This document shows, piece after piece, positions 43,260-52,053 of a stretch of DNA of 64,000 nt. A program made the position numbers and the translations under genes. The stretch is from Taibaiella sp965229095 (lineage in GTDB: Bacteria; Bacteroidota; Bacteroidia; Chitinophagales; Chitinophagaceae). The first letter of the stretch is position 1. Each line of letters begins with the position of its first letter. The DNA lies in NCBI GenBank assembly GCA_965229095.1, contig OZ245855.1:3038001-3102000 (forward strand), given 5' to 3'. The notes under the pieces were generated by a model. It was not told the DNA's origin, ran no database searches, and saw only the letters and a program-made list of their open reading frames with translations.

Positions 43260-44147
43260 ATGAACATGATGAGCTTTACTGCAGAATCACCTGCCAAAAG
43301 GAGCCTGACATTGGGTTTCAGCCCTTGCCCCAACGATACTTTTATCTTCGATGCCATGGTGAATGGGAAAATGGATACCGGCAACCTGCATTTCGATTAT
43401 GTAATGGAAGATGTGGAAACGCTGAACCAATGGGCCTTTGAAGGCAAGCTGGACATTACCAAGCTGAGCTATAATACCTTGCTCCAGGTAAGCGATAAGT
43501 ATGCGTTGCTGGACAGCGGGAGCGCACTGGGCCGCGGCGTAGGCCCCCTGGTGATCTGTAAGGCAGGCCAGGAGCCATCCGGTGACCTTGCCGCTTTCCT
43601 GAACCGGGCCCGTATCGCGGTTCCCGGTATCAATACCACGGCTAACCTCTTATTCTCCCTGGCCTTCCCCGATGCCCAAGATAAGACAGAAGTGCTTTTC
43701 AGCGAGATCGAAGAAAGGGTGCTGCAGGGTGAATTTGACTGCGGGCTGGTGATCCACGAAAGCCGCTTTACCTACCAGCAAAGGGGCCTCAGCAAACTGA
43801 TCGATATGGGGGATTGGTGGGAACAGGTGAGTGGCTCGGCGATACCCCTGGGCGGCATTTGCATCCGCAGGGATATACCTTTCGAAACAGCGCGGCAGGT
43901 AGAGGAGCAGATCAGGGAAAGCCTGCAACTGAGCTGGGACGGCTATCCCGCATTATCGGATTTCGTAACGGCTCATGCACAGGAGATGGAAGAAGAGGTG
44001 ATGCGCAAGCATATCAATCTCTACGTGAATGAATACTCCGTTTCCCTGGGCAAAGAAGGCCGCCATGCCGTGGATACCTTATTCACCAGGGCAAAAACCA
44101 ACGGCCTTATCCGTACGCCATTGCAGGGTGTCTATCTACAGGATTAA
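43260..44147 (+). CDS. mqnD: 1,4-dihydroxy-6-naphthoate synthase
   Basis: 295 residues. Family signature LGFSPCPNDTFIFDAMVNG near the start, then DITKLSYNTLLQVSDKYALL and GRGVGPLVICK. This periplasmic-binding-protein-like fold enzyme splits cyclic dehypoxanthine futalosine to give dihydroxynaphthoate, the last dedicated step of the futalosine route to menaquinone. Start at 43260 or the internal ATGs at 43266 and 43269; all are close. Its stop codon overlaps that of the convergent nucleosidase gene. Confidence 0.93.
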   Translation: MNMMSFTAESPAKRSLTLGFSPCPNDTFIFDAMVNGKMDTGNLHFDYVMEDVETLNQWAFEGKLDITKLSYNTLLQVSDKYALLDSGSALGRGVGPLVICKAGQEPSGDLAAFLNRARIAVPGINTTANLLFSLAFPDAQDKTEVLFSEIEERVLQGEFDCGLVIHESRFTYQQRGLSKLIDMGDWWEQVSGSAIPLGGICIRRDIPFETARQVEEQIRESLQLSWDGYPALSDFVTAHAQEMEEEVMRKHINLYVNEYSVSLGKEGRHAVDTLFTRAKTNGLIRTPLQGVYLQD

Positions 44148-44914
44148 AATTGAAGGTGCTTTACGGTAAGCCCGTTATTGATCAGTTGTTTCAGGGAATC
44201 GATGCCGATCTTAAGATGCAGTTCTGCAAAATTTTTGGTCACTTTGGCATCTCCTTTCGAGGTCTTTACGCCTTCCGGGATCATGGGCTGGTCCGATACC
44301 AGCAACAAAGCTCCTGTGGGTATCTTATTGGCAAAACCGGTAATAAATATCGTTGCCGTTTCCATATCGATTGCCATCGCTCTTATCCGTTTCAGGTATA
44401 GCTTAAACTCTTCGTCATGCTCCCATACCCTCCTGTTGGTGGTGTAGCAGGTGCCGGTCCAGTAATCTTTGGCATAATCCCTGATGGTGGTGGAGATCGC
44501 CTTTTGCAAGGCAAAAGCCGGTAAGGCCGGCACTTCGGCAGGGAAGTAATCGTTGCTGGTACCTTCGCCCCTTATGGCTGCAATAGGCAGGATAAGGTCC
44601 CCTACTTTATTTTTCTTTTTCAGACCGCCGCATTTCCCCAGGAACAAAACGGCTTCGGGATGTATCGCCGACAAGAGATCCATAATGGTGGCCGCACCGG
44701 GGCTACCCATGCCAAAATTAATGATCGTGATCCCGTCTGCAGTAGCGCAAGGCATAGGCTTATCCAGTCCTACGATCGGTACGCCATGCATCTGGGAGAA
44801 GAGCTCCACATATTTGTAGAAGTTGCACAACAGGATATATTTCCCAAAATCTTTTAGTTCCAGGCCGGTATAACGGGGCAGCCAGTTTTCTACGATTTCT
44901 ACCTTATTGTTCAT
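44144..44914 (-). CDS. AMP nucleosidase-like purine nucleosidase
   Basis: 256 residues from the ATG at 44914 (a start at 44932 adds 6). PNP/UDP family fold: GKYILLCNFYKYVE, NFGMGSPGAATIMDLL (phosphate-loop region), LFLGKCGGLK, and MAIDMETATIF with the ribose-binding Met-Glu and Glu. This matches the short Bacteroidota proteins annotated as AMP nucleosidase, which lack the N-terminal domain of E. coli Amn. Since it is tail to tail with mqnD, futalosine hydrolase was considered, but its length and motifs fit the AMP nucleosidase set better. Confidence 0.8.
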   Translation of the reverse strand: MNNKVEIVENWLPRYTGLELKDFGKYILLCNFYKYVELFSQMHGVPIVGLDKPMPCATADGITIINFGMGSPGAATIMDLLSAIHPEAVLFLGKCGGLKKKNKVGDLILPIAAIRGEGTSNDYFPAEVPALPAFALQKAISTTIRDYAKDYWTGTCYTTNRRVWEHDEEFKLYLKRIRAMAIDMETATIFITGFANKIPTGALLLVSDQPMIPEGVKTSKGDAKVTKNFAELHLKIGIDSLKQLINNGLTVKHLQF

Positions 44915-44994
44915 GCCAATATTATTTATCAACTAAAGTTAGTCATTTTCCAAAACTATAGCCCGCACCGCATACCTGTATATTAATTCTCTAT

Positions 44995-45038
44995 AAACAA
45001 GAAAGCTGCCGACTATAAGGTCTGCAGCTTTCTTGTTT
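44995..45038 (-). terminator. Terminator of the T9SS PKD-domain protein gene
   Basis: AAACAAGAAAGCTGC and its exact complement form a 15-bp stem with a 14-nt loop, 15 bp past the stop. The plus-strand side also ends in a long T-tract. Confidence 0.85.
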
Positions 45039-45052
45039 TTTGTTTTTTGCTT

Positions 45053-47434
45053 TTACCTGGTTACTTCAAATTTCCGGATCACAAAGCCTTTATCGGTCAG
45101 GATACGTACGGAGTAGATACCTGAAGAAAGGTGGGCAACGGATAACTGGTGTTGCTTGCTGTTGTCGGCTTTATGCTGGTACACTACGGCGCCCAGGATA
45201 TTGAATACCGTAATCTCCTCCATTTTCACTTTGTCATTCTTGCTGTCGATAGTCAGTTGGGTACGTGCCGGGTTAGGATAAAGCACTACGTCTGCCTGGT
45301 CCTTGCTCAGCGTTACGATACCGGTAGTGAGGTTCACATTGATCGGCTGTTGTGTGCTGTAGTCGCTACAATTGTTGAATACTTTAAGCGTTACGATAAA
45401 CTGACCGGAACCGGCATAAGTATGTACCGGGTTCTGTTGCGCCGATTTGGGCGTACCATCTCCGAAATCCCATTCGTAAGTATCTACAGAAGTAGGATGA
45501 AGCGGGGAGAATTTCACTTTGCCCAGTTCGTCGTAGAACATGGGGATAAAATTAAATCCTTCTACGCGCGGCGCCGGCAGGAAAGCTACATGCTTATCTT
45601 CCGTACCTACGCAGTTGTAAGGCGTGGTTATGGTTACGGAATATGTACCGGAATCAGAAACATTGATCGTTTGGGTACTGGCACCTGTATTCCAATTATA
45701 AGTGTAGCCGGTATTCCCTGCATTCAGGGTAATATTGTCCCCTTCACAAATACTGGTATCGCTTCCCAGGGCCGGTACCGGCAAGGGGCGGATGATCACA
45801 TTGGTACTGGAATTGATAACACAGCCATGTATGCTTTTAATGCTGGCCGAATAGGTACCTCCCGCCGTTACATTAATGAACTGGGTAGTGGCAGCGCCGG
45901 GTGTCCAGAGGAAAGTGCTTCCGGTATTCCCTGCATTCAGGGAAGCGGTTTGGCCGGAGCAAAGATTCGTAACCGCAGGCAGGTTATTTACCGGCACTAT
46001 CCCCGCAGAGATCACGCGGGCATCGGAGCCGCCGCAACCGTTCACCGTTACCAGCACCGAATAAGTACCGGCCGCATTTACCGTAATCGTAGGCGTAGTG
46101 GCGCCGGTATTCCAGGCATAGGTCGCACCGGTGGTGGTGGCATTCAATACATAGGAAATGCCGGGGCATATGGTGGTATCGTTACCGATATTGACTGTGG
46201 GCACTGTACGTACCGAAGCAACTACCGGCTGACGCGGTGTGCTTTCGCAGGTTCCGCTGGCGGCAGAAATGTAATAGGTAGTATTGGCGCTGATCGAAGG
46301 TGTGGTAAAGCTATTGCCTGTGGCCAGGGCAGTGCCGCCGGTAAGGCTATTGTACCATTTGATGCTGGCGCCGGCAGTGGTTGTCGCTTCCAGCACAACG
46401 GTACCGGTGCCACAACGGAAACTGTCTTTTTTAGACACCACGGAAGGAGCGTTACAAGTAGTTGTAAAGGCTGTTGCCGGTGTCCATACACTGGTATCGT
46501 TAACGCCGCAAACCGCACGTACATAATACTCATAGTTGGTAGAAGGCGTAAGCGGCGGGTTCAAAGTATAAGGCTTAGTGGGCGTAAATATGGAAGTGCC
46601 GCCGGTAGCCAGGGGGAAGCCGGCAGGGCCATATTTGATCTGCCATTGCGCAGGCGTACCGGTTTGTGTCCAGTTCAGTATAGCGCTTGTAGGTGTGATC
46701 GAAGTAGCGTTGGCTGCTGTAGGCGCAGCGCAGGTCACCACCGTCTCTACGGTCATGGCAAAAATGTTGAGCGTAGTTTGTGCGCCGCTGCCCGAGGTCC
46801 TCGTGATCATTACGCTGGCGATCTGCTTGGATTGGTTGGCAGCCAGGATCGGAATGACATACTGGTACATATTGGGGCCGTTGCTCCCGTTGTCCAGGCC
46901 GTTGGTCGTTCTCAGCATACGCTGGAAGCCGGTAATAGCTACCGAAGTACCGCCATACCAGTCGGCTACTGTAATATTGGAATTGGTCTGGTTCGTCGCG
47001 TCGGTAAAGTTGACCTGTACGGTCATTACGCTGGAACCACTGCCGGTTACGGCAAGAATGTACAGATTCGTCGCGGCGATAGTAGAGCTTAAGGTCAGCG
47101 TACCGGAGGTATTCGTAGCCAACCTGAGGTCATTGTTGACTCCATAGCCCGCCAATTGGTACGTCAGCCCTGTGGTGACAGCACTATTGATCAGACCGGT
47201 TGCCGGCAAGCCGGTAGTGCAGGGCGTTGAACTAGTCGTCGCCTGCCAGCCGTTGGATACATAACAATAGCTGGCCCCATCTACGTCATTGGTTGTTGTT
47301 GTAAGGCCCGAACCTACACCGTTGGCAATTACATCCGCATTAAACCCGGAAGCAATCGTCAAAGGTACATAAGCAGCTTTTGCAGACTGCAGGGTGAGGG
47401 CTAACAAGGATGCTACAAGTAATTTTGACTTCAT
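45053..47434 (-). CDS. Large secreted adhesin-like protein with FN3, Ig-like repeats, PKD and T9SS type A domain
   Basis: 793 residues. Signal peptide to about 20 (LQSAKAAY). The N-terminal ~220 residues form a beta-sandwich domain. An FN3 domain follows (about 235-325: TSAILNWTQTG, YYVRAVCG), then Ig-like modules, of which three consecutive units (about 405-635) repeat the pattern ICPG/ICEG ... YxWNTGAxT ... GTYSV. A PKD domain has YEWDFGDGTPK (about 655). The T9SS type A sorting domain begins near VVLYPNPARTQL (about 720). It is probably a surface adhesin. Confidence 0.92.
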   Translation of the reverse strand: MKSKLLVASLLALTLQSAKAAYVPLTIASGFNADVIANGVGSGLTTTTNDVDGASYCYVSNGWQATTSSTPCTTGLPATGLINSAVTTGLTYQLAGYGVNNDLRLATNTSGTLTLSSTIAATNLYILAVTGSGSSVMTVQVNFTDATNQTNSNITVADWYGGTSVAITGFQRMLRTTNGLDNGSNGPNMYQYVIPILAANQSKQIASVMITRTSGSGAQTTLNIFAMTVETVVTCAAPTAANATSITPTSAILNWTQTGTPAQWQIKYGPAGFPLATGGTSIFTPTKPYTLNPPLTPSTNYEYYVRAVCGVNDTSVWTPATAFTTTCNAPSVVSKKDSFRCGTGTVVLEATTTAGASIKWYNSLTGGTALATGNSFTTPSISANTTYYISAASGTCESTPRQPVVASVRTVPTVNIGNDTTICPGISYVLNATTTGATYAWNTGATTPTITVNAAGTYSVLVTVNGCGGSDARVISAGIVPVNNLPAVTNLCSGQTASLNAGNTGSTFLWTPGAATTQFINVTAGGTYSASIKSIHGCVINSSTNVIIRPLPVPALGSDTSICEGDNITLNAGNTGYTYNWNTGASTQTINVSDSGTYSVTITTPYNCVGTEDKHVAFLPAPRVEGFNFIPMFYDELGKVKFSPLHPTSVDTYEWDFGDGTPKSAQQNPVHTYAGSGQFIVTLKVFNNCSDYSTQQPINVNLTTGIVTLSKDQADVVLYPNPARTQLTIDSKNDKVKMEEITVFNILGAVVYQHKADNSKQHQLSVAHLSSGIYSVRILTDKGFVIRKFEVTR

Positions 47435-47502
47435 CTATTCAGGATTTATTAGTAATATTTTGTTAAGAGTAGTATTTTTTAGTACATCATGTGTCGCAAC
47501 AT

Positions 47503-47510
47503 CAAATATA
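47503..47510 (-). promoter_or_regulatory. -7 promoter box of the T9SS PKD-domain gene
   Basis: TATATTTG on the minus strand, 68 nt before the ATG. The 319-bp gap 47435-47753 is AT-rich and otherwise holds only the opposite promoter at 47709. Confidence 0.5.
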
Positions 47511-47708
47511 ACCCTCTAAACTTTAATTTCTGTATATCAACCACATGAATATGCAGGATACTTTACGTTTTTGCGCTAAATCGGTTAAAAAATGTGTGTA
47601 ATCGATTAAAAAAATAGACAGGAAAAAAAAGGCCGAGTACAGGGTATCAGTAAAAAAAAGCTATGCCCGGGTTATAAAACCATTCTTTATTTCTCCACAA
47701 TATTAAAT

Positions 47709-47716
47709 TACCTTTG
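47709..47716 (+). promoter_or_regulatory. -7 promoter box of the DUF3467-guaA unit
   Basis: TACCTTTG, 37 bp before the ATG at 47754. Confidence 0.6.
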
Positions 47717-47753
47717 CACCTCTTCAACAAATACTTAAATACTTTCAATCATA

Positions 47754-48068
47754 ATGGACAATCAAAATCAGGATCAACAACAGATCAATATCGAGCTTAC
47801 AGAAGATGTTGCAGACGGAACTTATGCCAACCTGGCGATTATTACACACTCTTTTGCGGAATTTGTGATCGACTTCGTAAATGTAATGCCCGGCGTTCCT
47901 AAAGCTAAAGTGAAATCCCGTGTGGTGATGACTCCGCAACACGCCAAAAAACTGATGCGCGCCCTCATAGACAACGTTAAGCGTTACGAAGCCCAGAATG
48001 GCGTTATCAAAGACCAGGAACAAACCAGCCTGCCTTTCACTTTTGGCGGCCCTACTGCCGAAGCTTAA
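47754..48068 (+). CDS. DUF3467 protein
   Basis: 104 residues, matching DUF3467: QINIELTEDVADGTYANLAIITHS, EFVIDFVNVMPGVPKAKVKSR, VVMTPQHAKKLMRAL. It is a small soluble protein of unknown function. Gene guaA follows after 39 bp with no terminator, so the two are probably co-transcribed. Confidence 0.9.
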   Translation: MDNQNQDQQQINIELTEDVADGTYANLAIITHSFAEFVIDFVNVMPGVPKAKVKSRVVMTPQHAKKLMRALIDNVKRYEAQNGVIKDQEQTSLPFTFGGPTAEA

Positions 48069-48107
48069 GGATTTGCGTTCCTTTTTAATTAAGTATTTTC
48101 CTTACTA

Positions 48108-49640
48108 ATGACTGATAAAATCCTCATTCTTGATTTTGGTTCCCAATTCACCCAGCTTATTGCCAGGGCTGTAAGGGAATTAAATATCTATTCTGAAATT
48201 GTTCCCTGCCTGAGGCCGGTAGAAATCACTCCGGATGTAAAAGGTGTTATCCTTTCCGGCAGCCCGTTTTCCGTAAACGACCCTAACGCACCCAAACCGG
48301 ATATTTCGGCCCTGGCCGCCAAGGTGCCGGTACTCGGCGTTTGTTATGGCGCACAGCTCATTGCTCAGCAGAACGGCGGTATAGTAGCCCAGTCCAACAG
48401 CCGTGAATACGGCAGGGCACACCTGCATTTCGTAGCCAAAGAAGCCCTCTTCAACACGGTGCAGGAAGAAACCCAGGTATGGATGAGCCATAGCGATACC
48501 GTAAAGGAACTACCGGAACAATTTACCCTGCTGGCGACCACGGAAAGTATTCCTGTTGCAGCTTACAAAGCCAATATGTACCCTAACCCGGTATTCGGCA
48601 TCCAGTTCCACCCGGAAGTAACACACAGCACGGAAGGCCGCCAGGTGATCAAGAATTTCGTAGTCGATGTCTGCGGCTGCGAACAAAGCTTTACCCCTGC
48701 AGCCTTTGTAGAAGAGTCTATTGCGGCGATCAAGGCCAAAGTAGGCGACGAGAAGGTAGTGATGGCCCTGAGCGGCGGCGTCGATTCTACCGTAGCCGCT
48801 ACCCTCGTACATAAAGCCATCGGCGACCGGCTCTTTTGCATTTTTGTAGACAACGGCCTGTTGCGCAAAAATGAATTCGAGCAGGTAATGGAAGGCTACA
48901 AACACTTAGGTCTCCATGTAAAAGGCGTAGATGCCAAACAACGCTTCTACGATGAACTGGCCGGTGTAAGCGATCCCGAAAGGAAACGCAAGATCATAGG
49001 CAAGCTCTTTATCGATATTTTCCAGGAAGAAGCACAATTGCTCAGCGATGTCAAATTCCTGGGACAAGGCACTATCTATCCCGATGTGATCGAATCGGTT
49101 TCTGTAAACGGGCCTTCGGTGACCATCAAGTCGCACCATAACGTAGGCGGTTTGCCCGATGTCATGAAAATGGAGCTGGTGGAGCCTTTGCGCTTCCTGT
49201 TTAAAGATGAGGTACGCCGTGCCGGTAAAGAATTGCAACTGGACGATATTTTCCTGAAACGCCATCCTTTCCCCGGACCAGGCCTTGCCATCAGGATATT
49301 GGGCGCCATCACACCTGAAAAAGTAGCCATGCTCCAGGATGCAGATGCGATTTATACGCAATTGCTCCGCGATACCGGCGAATACGACCGCGTATGGCAG
49401 GCCGGCACGATACTGCTGCCTGTACAGAGCGTAGGCGTGATGGGCGACGAACGTACTTATGAGTTTACGGTTGCGCTTCGTGCCGTCACTTCTGTAGATG
49501 GTATGACTGCCGACTGGGCACATCTGCCTTACGAATTCCTGGCAAAAGTATCGAACGACATCATCAATAATGTAAGGGGCATCAACCGTGTGGTGTACGA
49601 CATCAGCAGTAAACCCCCGGCAACTATCGAATGGGAATAG
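48108..49640 (+). CDS. guaA: GMP synthase (glutamine-hydrolysing)
   Basis: 510 residues. Glutamine amidotransferase domain with nucleophile Cys79 (LGVCYGAQL) and His/Glu in QFHPEVTHS. ATP pyrophosphatase P-loop LSGGVDSTV near 222. C-terminal dimerisation domain with RHPFPGPGLAIR. It converts XMP to GMP. The amidotransferase HPE motif and all core blocks are intact. Strong terminator follows. Confidence 0.97.
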   Translation: MTDKILILDFGSQFTQLIARAVRELNIYSEIVPCLRPVEITPDVKGVILSGSPFSVNDPNAPKPDISALAAKVPVLGVCYGAQLIAQQNGGIVAQSNSREYGRAHLHFVAKEALFNTVQEETQVWMSHSDTVKELPEQFTLLATTESIPVAAYKANMYPNPVFGIQFHPEVTHSTEGRQVIKNFVVDVCGCEQSFTPAAFVEESIAAIKAKVGDEKVVMALSGGVDSTVAATLVHKAIGDRLFCIFVDNGLLRKNEFEQVMEGYKHLGLHVKGVDAKQRFYDELAGVSDPERKRKIIGKLFIDIFQEEAQLLSDVKFLGQGTIYPDVIESVSVNGPSVTIKSHHNVGGLPDVMKMELVEPLRFLFKDEVRRAGKELQLDDIFLKRHPFPGPGLAIRILGAITPEKVAMLQDADAIYTQLLRDTGEYDRVWQAGTILLPVQSVGVMGDERTYEFTVALRAVTSVDGMTADWAHLPYEFLAKVSNDIINNVRGINRVVYDISSKPPATIEWE

Positions 49641-49656
49641 TACTACCTGTTTCCCG

Positions 49657-49701
49657 CAAAAGAAAGCCGTCAAACTTTTAAGGTTTGACGGCTTTCTTTT
49701 G
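49657..49701. terminator. Terminator after guaA
   Basis: A 19-bp perfect stem (CAAAAGAAAGCCGTCAAAC and its complement) with a 7-nt loop. Confidence 0.92.
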
Positions 49702-49770
49702 TACTTCTCTTCCTCCCTTCTCCAACCCTTATAGAGTTTGAAACCCTGGGTTGGGAAGGGAAGAAAAGGA

Positions 49771-50280
49771 TCAATTGGTATCGTATTCCCCTACTCCCTT
49801 TTCGTTCCTTCTTTTTTCGACCAGGTGCCGCAATTGCTCCCTGAGGTCGGCCGCGCCTTTCACGGCTTTCAGTTCAAACAATTGGGTGCTCCTCTGAGAA
49901 GAGATCAGGGATATATTGCCCAGGCCGAACAACCTTAGTTGGATAGGCTCAAACAAGTGCACGTCTTTTACCCGGTACAATTCTATTTCGAAAGTAGTGC
50001 GGTTCAATACGCCCCAACGCCTGATGATACGTTGGTTGGTCAGGGTATAGCTTGCCGAATTCAGTATAACGAAATAACAGCAGGCATACACCGCTGCAAC
50101 AAGGCAACCCAGCAACACATAATTATTATCCAACCGTACCGCTGCCCACACACATACGATCATAACCACCAGGGCCAGGGCATAGTGCTTCAGGTTCAGC
50201 AATTGGGAAGACTTGCCTTTCCAGACGATCTGCTCGCCGGTATTGTGCAGGTCCAGGTTGTTCTGATTGAACTGGTTCAT
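49771..50280 (-). CDS. Membrane protein with bacterial PH domain (bPH2/YdbS-like)
   Basis: 169 residues. Two transmembrane helices at about 32-48 and 55-75, then a bPH2 domain: SYTLTNQRIIRRWGVLNRTTFEIELYRV is the diagnostic stretch, followed by IRLRLFGLGNISL-like sequence (QLRLFGLGNISLISS). The role is unknown; YdbS/YdbT-type proteins affect sensitivity to some bacteriocins. Confidence 0.85.
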   Translation of the reverse strand: MNQFNQNNLDLHNTGEQIVWKGKSSQLLNLKHYALALVVMIVCVWAAVRLDNNYVLLGCLVAAVYACCYFVILNSASYTLTNQRIIRRWGVLNRTTFEIELYRVKDVHLFEPIQLRLFGLGNISLISSQRSTQLFELKAVKGAADLREQLRHLVEKRRNEKGVGEYDTN

Positions 50281-50299
50281 AAAACCCGGTTTTTTATAT

Positions 50300-50307
50300 C
50301 CAAATGT
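50300..50307 (-). promoter_or_regulatory. -7 promoter box of the bPH2 gene
   Basis: TACATTTG on the minus strand, 19 nt before the ATG at 50280. Confidence 0.5.
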
Positions 50308-50339
50308 ACTTTTAGTAGCGCGATATGCAAAATTTAGGC

Positions 50340-50855
50340 CTAAACAAATAGCGCTTTCAGTTCTCCTGCATCTTCTGGCTTCATTTTCCCCGCCAGGATC
50401 AGGCGCAGCTGGCGGCGGCGTAAAGCACCATTGTACATTTCTTTTTCGGTGTCCGTTTCGGGTACCAGCTCCGGAACAGTATAGGGCTTACCATTGGCGC
50501 CAAGTGATACGAAAGTAAAATAAGCCTCATTGGACAAATACTTATGCCGGGCTCTCAGGTCTTCGCCCCATACCTTGATATAGATTTCCATAGAGCTGTT
50601 AAAGGCCCGCGTTACTTTGGATTCGATCGTCACCACATCGCCCAGCTTCACAGGATTAGCAAAAGAAATATTATCGACAGAGGCGGTAACCGCTACGGTA
50701 TTGCAGTGTTTTTGCGCAGCAATACCGGCGGCAATATCCATCCAGTACATTAATTTACCGCCCATCAGGTTGGCAAGGGTATTGGTTTCGCCGGGAAGCA
50801 CCAGCTCACTCATCATGGTATAGGAATCTCTGGCAGGCTTAGGGGGTTGTAACAT
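50340..50855 (-). CDS. Acyl-CoA thioesterase (hotdog fold, YciA/ACOT type)
   Basis: 171 residues. The single hotdog domain shows NLMGGKLMYWMDIAAGIAA (the GG-x-x-L-x-W-x-D motif of this family), CNTVAVTASVDNISF, and GDVVTIESKV. A C-terminal helical tail has RRRQLRLILAGKM. It hydrolyses acyl-CoA to free acid and CoA; the chain length is not predictable. Stand-alone gene. Confidence 0.88.
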   Translation of the reverse strand: MLQPPKPARDSYTMMSELVLPGETNTLANLMGGKLMYWMDIAAGIAAQKHCNTVAVTASVDNISFANPVKLGDVVTIESKVTRAFNSSMEIYIKVWGEDLRARHKYLSNEAYFTFVSLGANGKPYTVPELVPETDTEKEMYNGALRRRQLRLILAGKMKPEDAGELKALFV

Positions 50856-50905
50856 ATGGAGAAATTATAAAAATAAGCTGCACCGGGCAGTTTGTGTAAA
50901 GAAAT

Positions 50906-51553
50906 CTATTTCTTGCTTTGCGTAGTATAGGCGGCTTTAAGATAAAAAGGCTCAGAGTAGGCCAGGTCGTCGAATTGCCCCGCAGCAAACCGTTTTTCTG
51001 CAGCGGGTATCCATTGTTGCAGCGACACTGTAGTATCTGTATACAAGCGCCGTTTCGCATAGTCCGGCTGCAGACCGGCATCATCCGTAATCAACAAGGT
51101 ATCCTCGCTTTCCGGAAGCTGTATATCGGCCAGGAAAACATGCACCGGGGCCATTACCGGTTCGCCTTCTTTATTGTACCGTGCCCTGAAGTATTCACTC
51201 TCCCTGGCTTTCAGCACCACGTCCAATGCAGCCTCTCCTTTATGGTTCAACGCCAGCAGGTCCAGGTTGTTGAAGAGCATCAGGGGCTTGTCCAGCGCAT
51301 AGGCCAGGCCTTTGGCCGTGCTCAGGCCTACCCGCAGGCCGGTATAGGAGCCCGGGCCGGCGCATACGCAGATAGCCGATACCTGGTCCAGGGTTATTGC
51401 CGACATTGCCAGCACTTCTTCGATCATCCCGCTGAGCAGGGCAGCTTGTTCCCGGGCATCATCATGCTGCCGCACGGCAACCGGCTTGTCCGCCGAGGAT
51501 AAGGCAACAGTAGCAGTTTTACCCGAGGTATCGATATAAAGCAAGTAAGGCAT
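50906..51553 (-). CDS. tsaB: tRNA t6A synthesis protein TsaB
   Basis: 215 residues with an ASKHA fold: YLLYIDTSGKTATVAL at the start, then VCAGPGSYTGLRVGLSTAKGLA, the TsaB hallmark (about 66-87), and LDVVLKARESEYF. TsaB lacks catalytic residues and scaffolds TsaD and TsaE in forming N6-threonylcarbamoyladenosine at tRNA position 37. tsaD and tsaE are not in the window. Divergent from ridA. Confidence 0.95.
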   Translation of the reverse strand: MPYLLYIDTSGKTATVALSSADKPVAVRQHDDAREQAALLSGMIEEVLAMSAITLDQVSAICVCAGPGSYTGLRVGLSTAKGLAYALDKPLMLFNNLDLLALNHKGEAALDVVLKARESEYFRARYNKEGEPVMAPVHVFLADIQLPESEDTLLITDDAGLQPDYAKRRLYTDTTVSLQQWIPAAEKRFAAGQFDDLAYSEPFYLKAAYTTQSKK

Positions 51554-51570
51554 GACGAAAAATAAGAGTG

Positions 51571-51578
51571 CAAAAGTA
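51571..51578 (-). promoter_or_regulatory. -7 promoter box of tsaB
   Basis: TACTTTTG on the minus strand, 17 nt before the ATG and a single base from the ridA box on the other strand. Confidence 0.55.
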
Positions 51579-51579
51579 T

Positions 51580-51587
51580 TACATTTG
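51580..51587 (+). promoter_or_regulatory. -7 promoter box of the RidA gene, 4 nt from its ATG
   Basis: TACATTTG, four bases before the ATG at 51592, predicting a leaderless mRNA. It is back to back with the tsaB box. Confidence 0.55.
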
Positions 51588-51591
51588 CTTC

Positions 51592-51972
51592 ATGGAAAAA
51601 CACATTATCAATACCAGCGGGGCTCCGGCGCCTATCGGCCCTTATAACCAGGCAGTACGCACAGGCAATCTTTTATTCGTATCGGGCCAGATACCCATGG
51701 ATGCCGCTTCCGGCGACCTGGTACAATCCGGCATTATGGCCGAAACGGAAAAAGTAATGGAAAACCTTGCCGCCATCCTGAAAGAGGCCGGCCTGGGTTT
51801 TTCTAACGTGGTCAAAAGCAGTATTTTCCTTACCGACATGCACCAGTTTGCACAGGTCAATGAAGTATATGCCCGCTATTTCCCCGAACAGGCCCCTGCA
51901 CGGGAATGTGTACAGGTAGCGGCATTGCCCAAGTTCGTCAATGTAGAGATATCGGTGATCGCAGCTTTCTAA
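51592..51972 (+). CDS. ridA: RidA family enamine/imine deaminase
   Basis: 126 residues from the ATG at 51592 (an upstream TTG frame crosses the promoter). Hallmarks: APAPIGPYNQAV, LLFVSGQIPMD, and the catalytic Arg in RECVQVAALPK with Glu in VEISVIAAF. It hydrolyses reactive 2-iminoacids such as 2-aminoacrylate made by PLP enzymes. Trimeric, cytosolic. Confidence 0.95.
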   Translation: MEKHIINTSGAPAPIGPYNQAVRTGNLLFVSGQIPMDAASGDLVQSGIMAETEKVMENLAAILKEAGLGFSNVVKSSIFLTDMHQFAQVNEVYARYFPEQAPARECVQVAALPKFVNVEISVIAAF

Positions 51973-52053
51973 ACCTCAACAGGCATATTCCATTTTACAG
52001 ACTAATAAATCTAGGAGCATCATTTTTTTGCAGCCCACAATGGATCGTTTCAG

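Noticed and set aside
44144..44914. Futalosine hydrolase (mqnB) identity for the nucleosidase gene
   Set aside because: Its length and the MAIDMETATIF block fit the short AMP nucleosidase set better; the neighbourhood to mqnD alone is not enough.
45149..47092. A 647-residue open frame on the plus strand within the T9SS adhesin gene
   Set aside because: Composition is Arg/Gly/Tyr-rich with no recognisable domain; it mirrors the repetitive, Thr-rich minus-strand protein.
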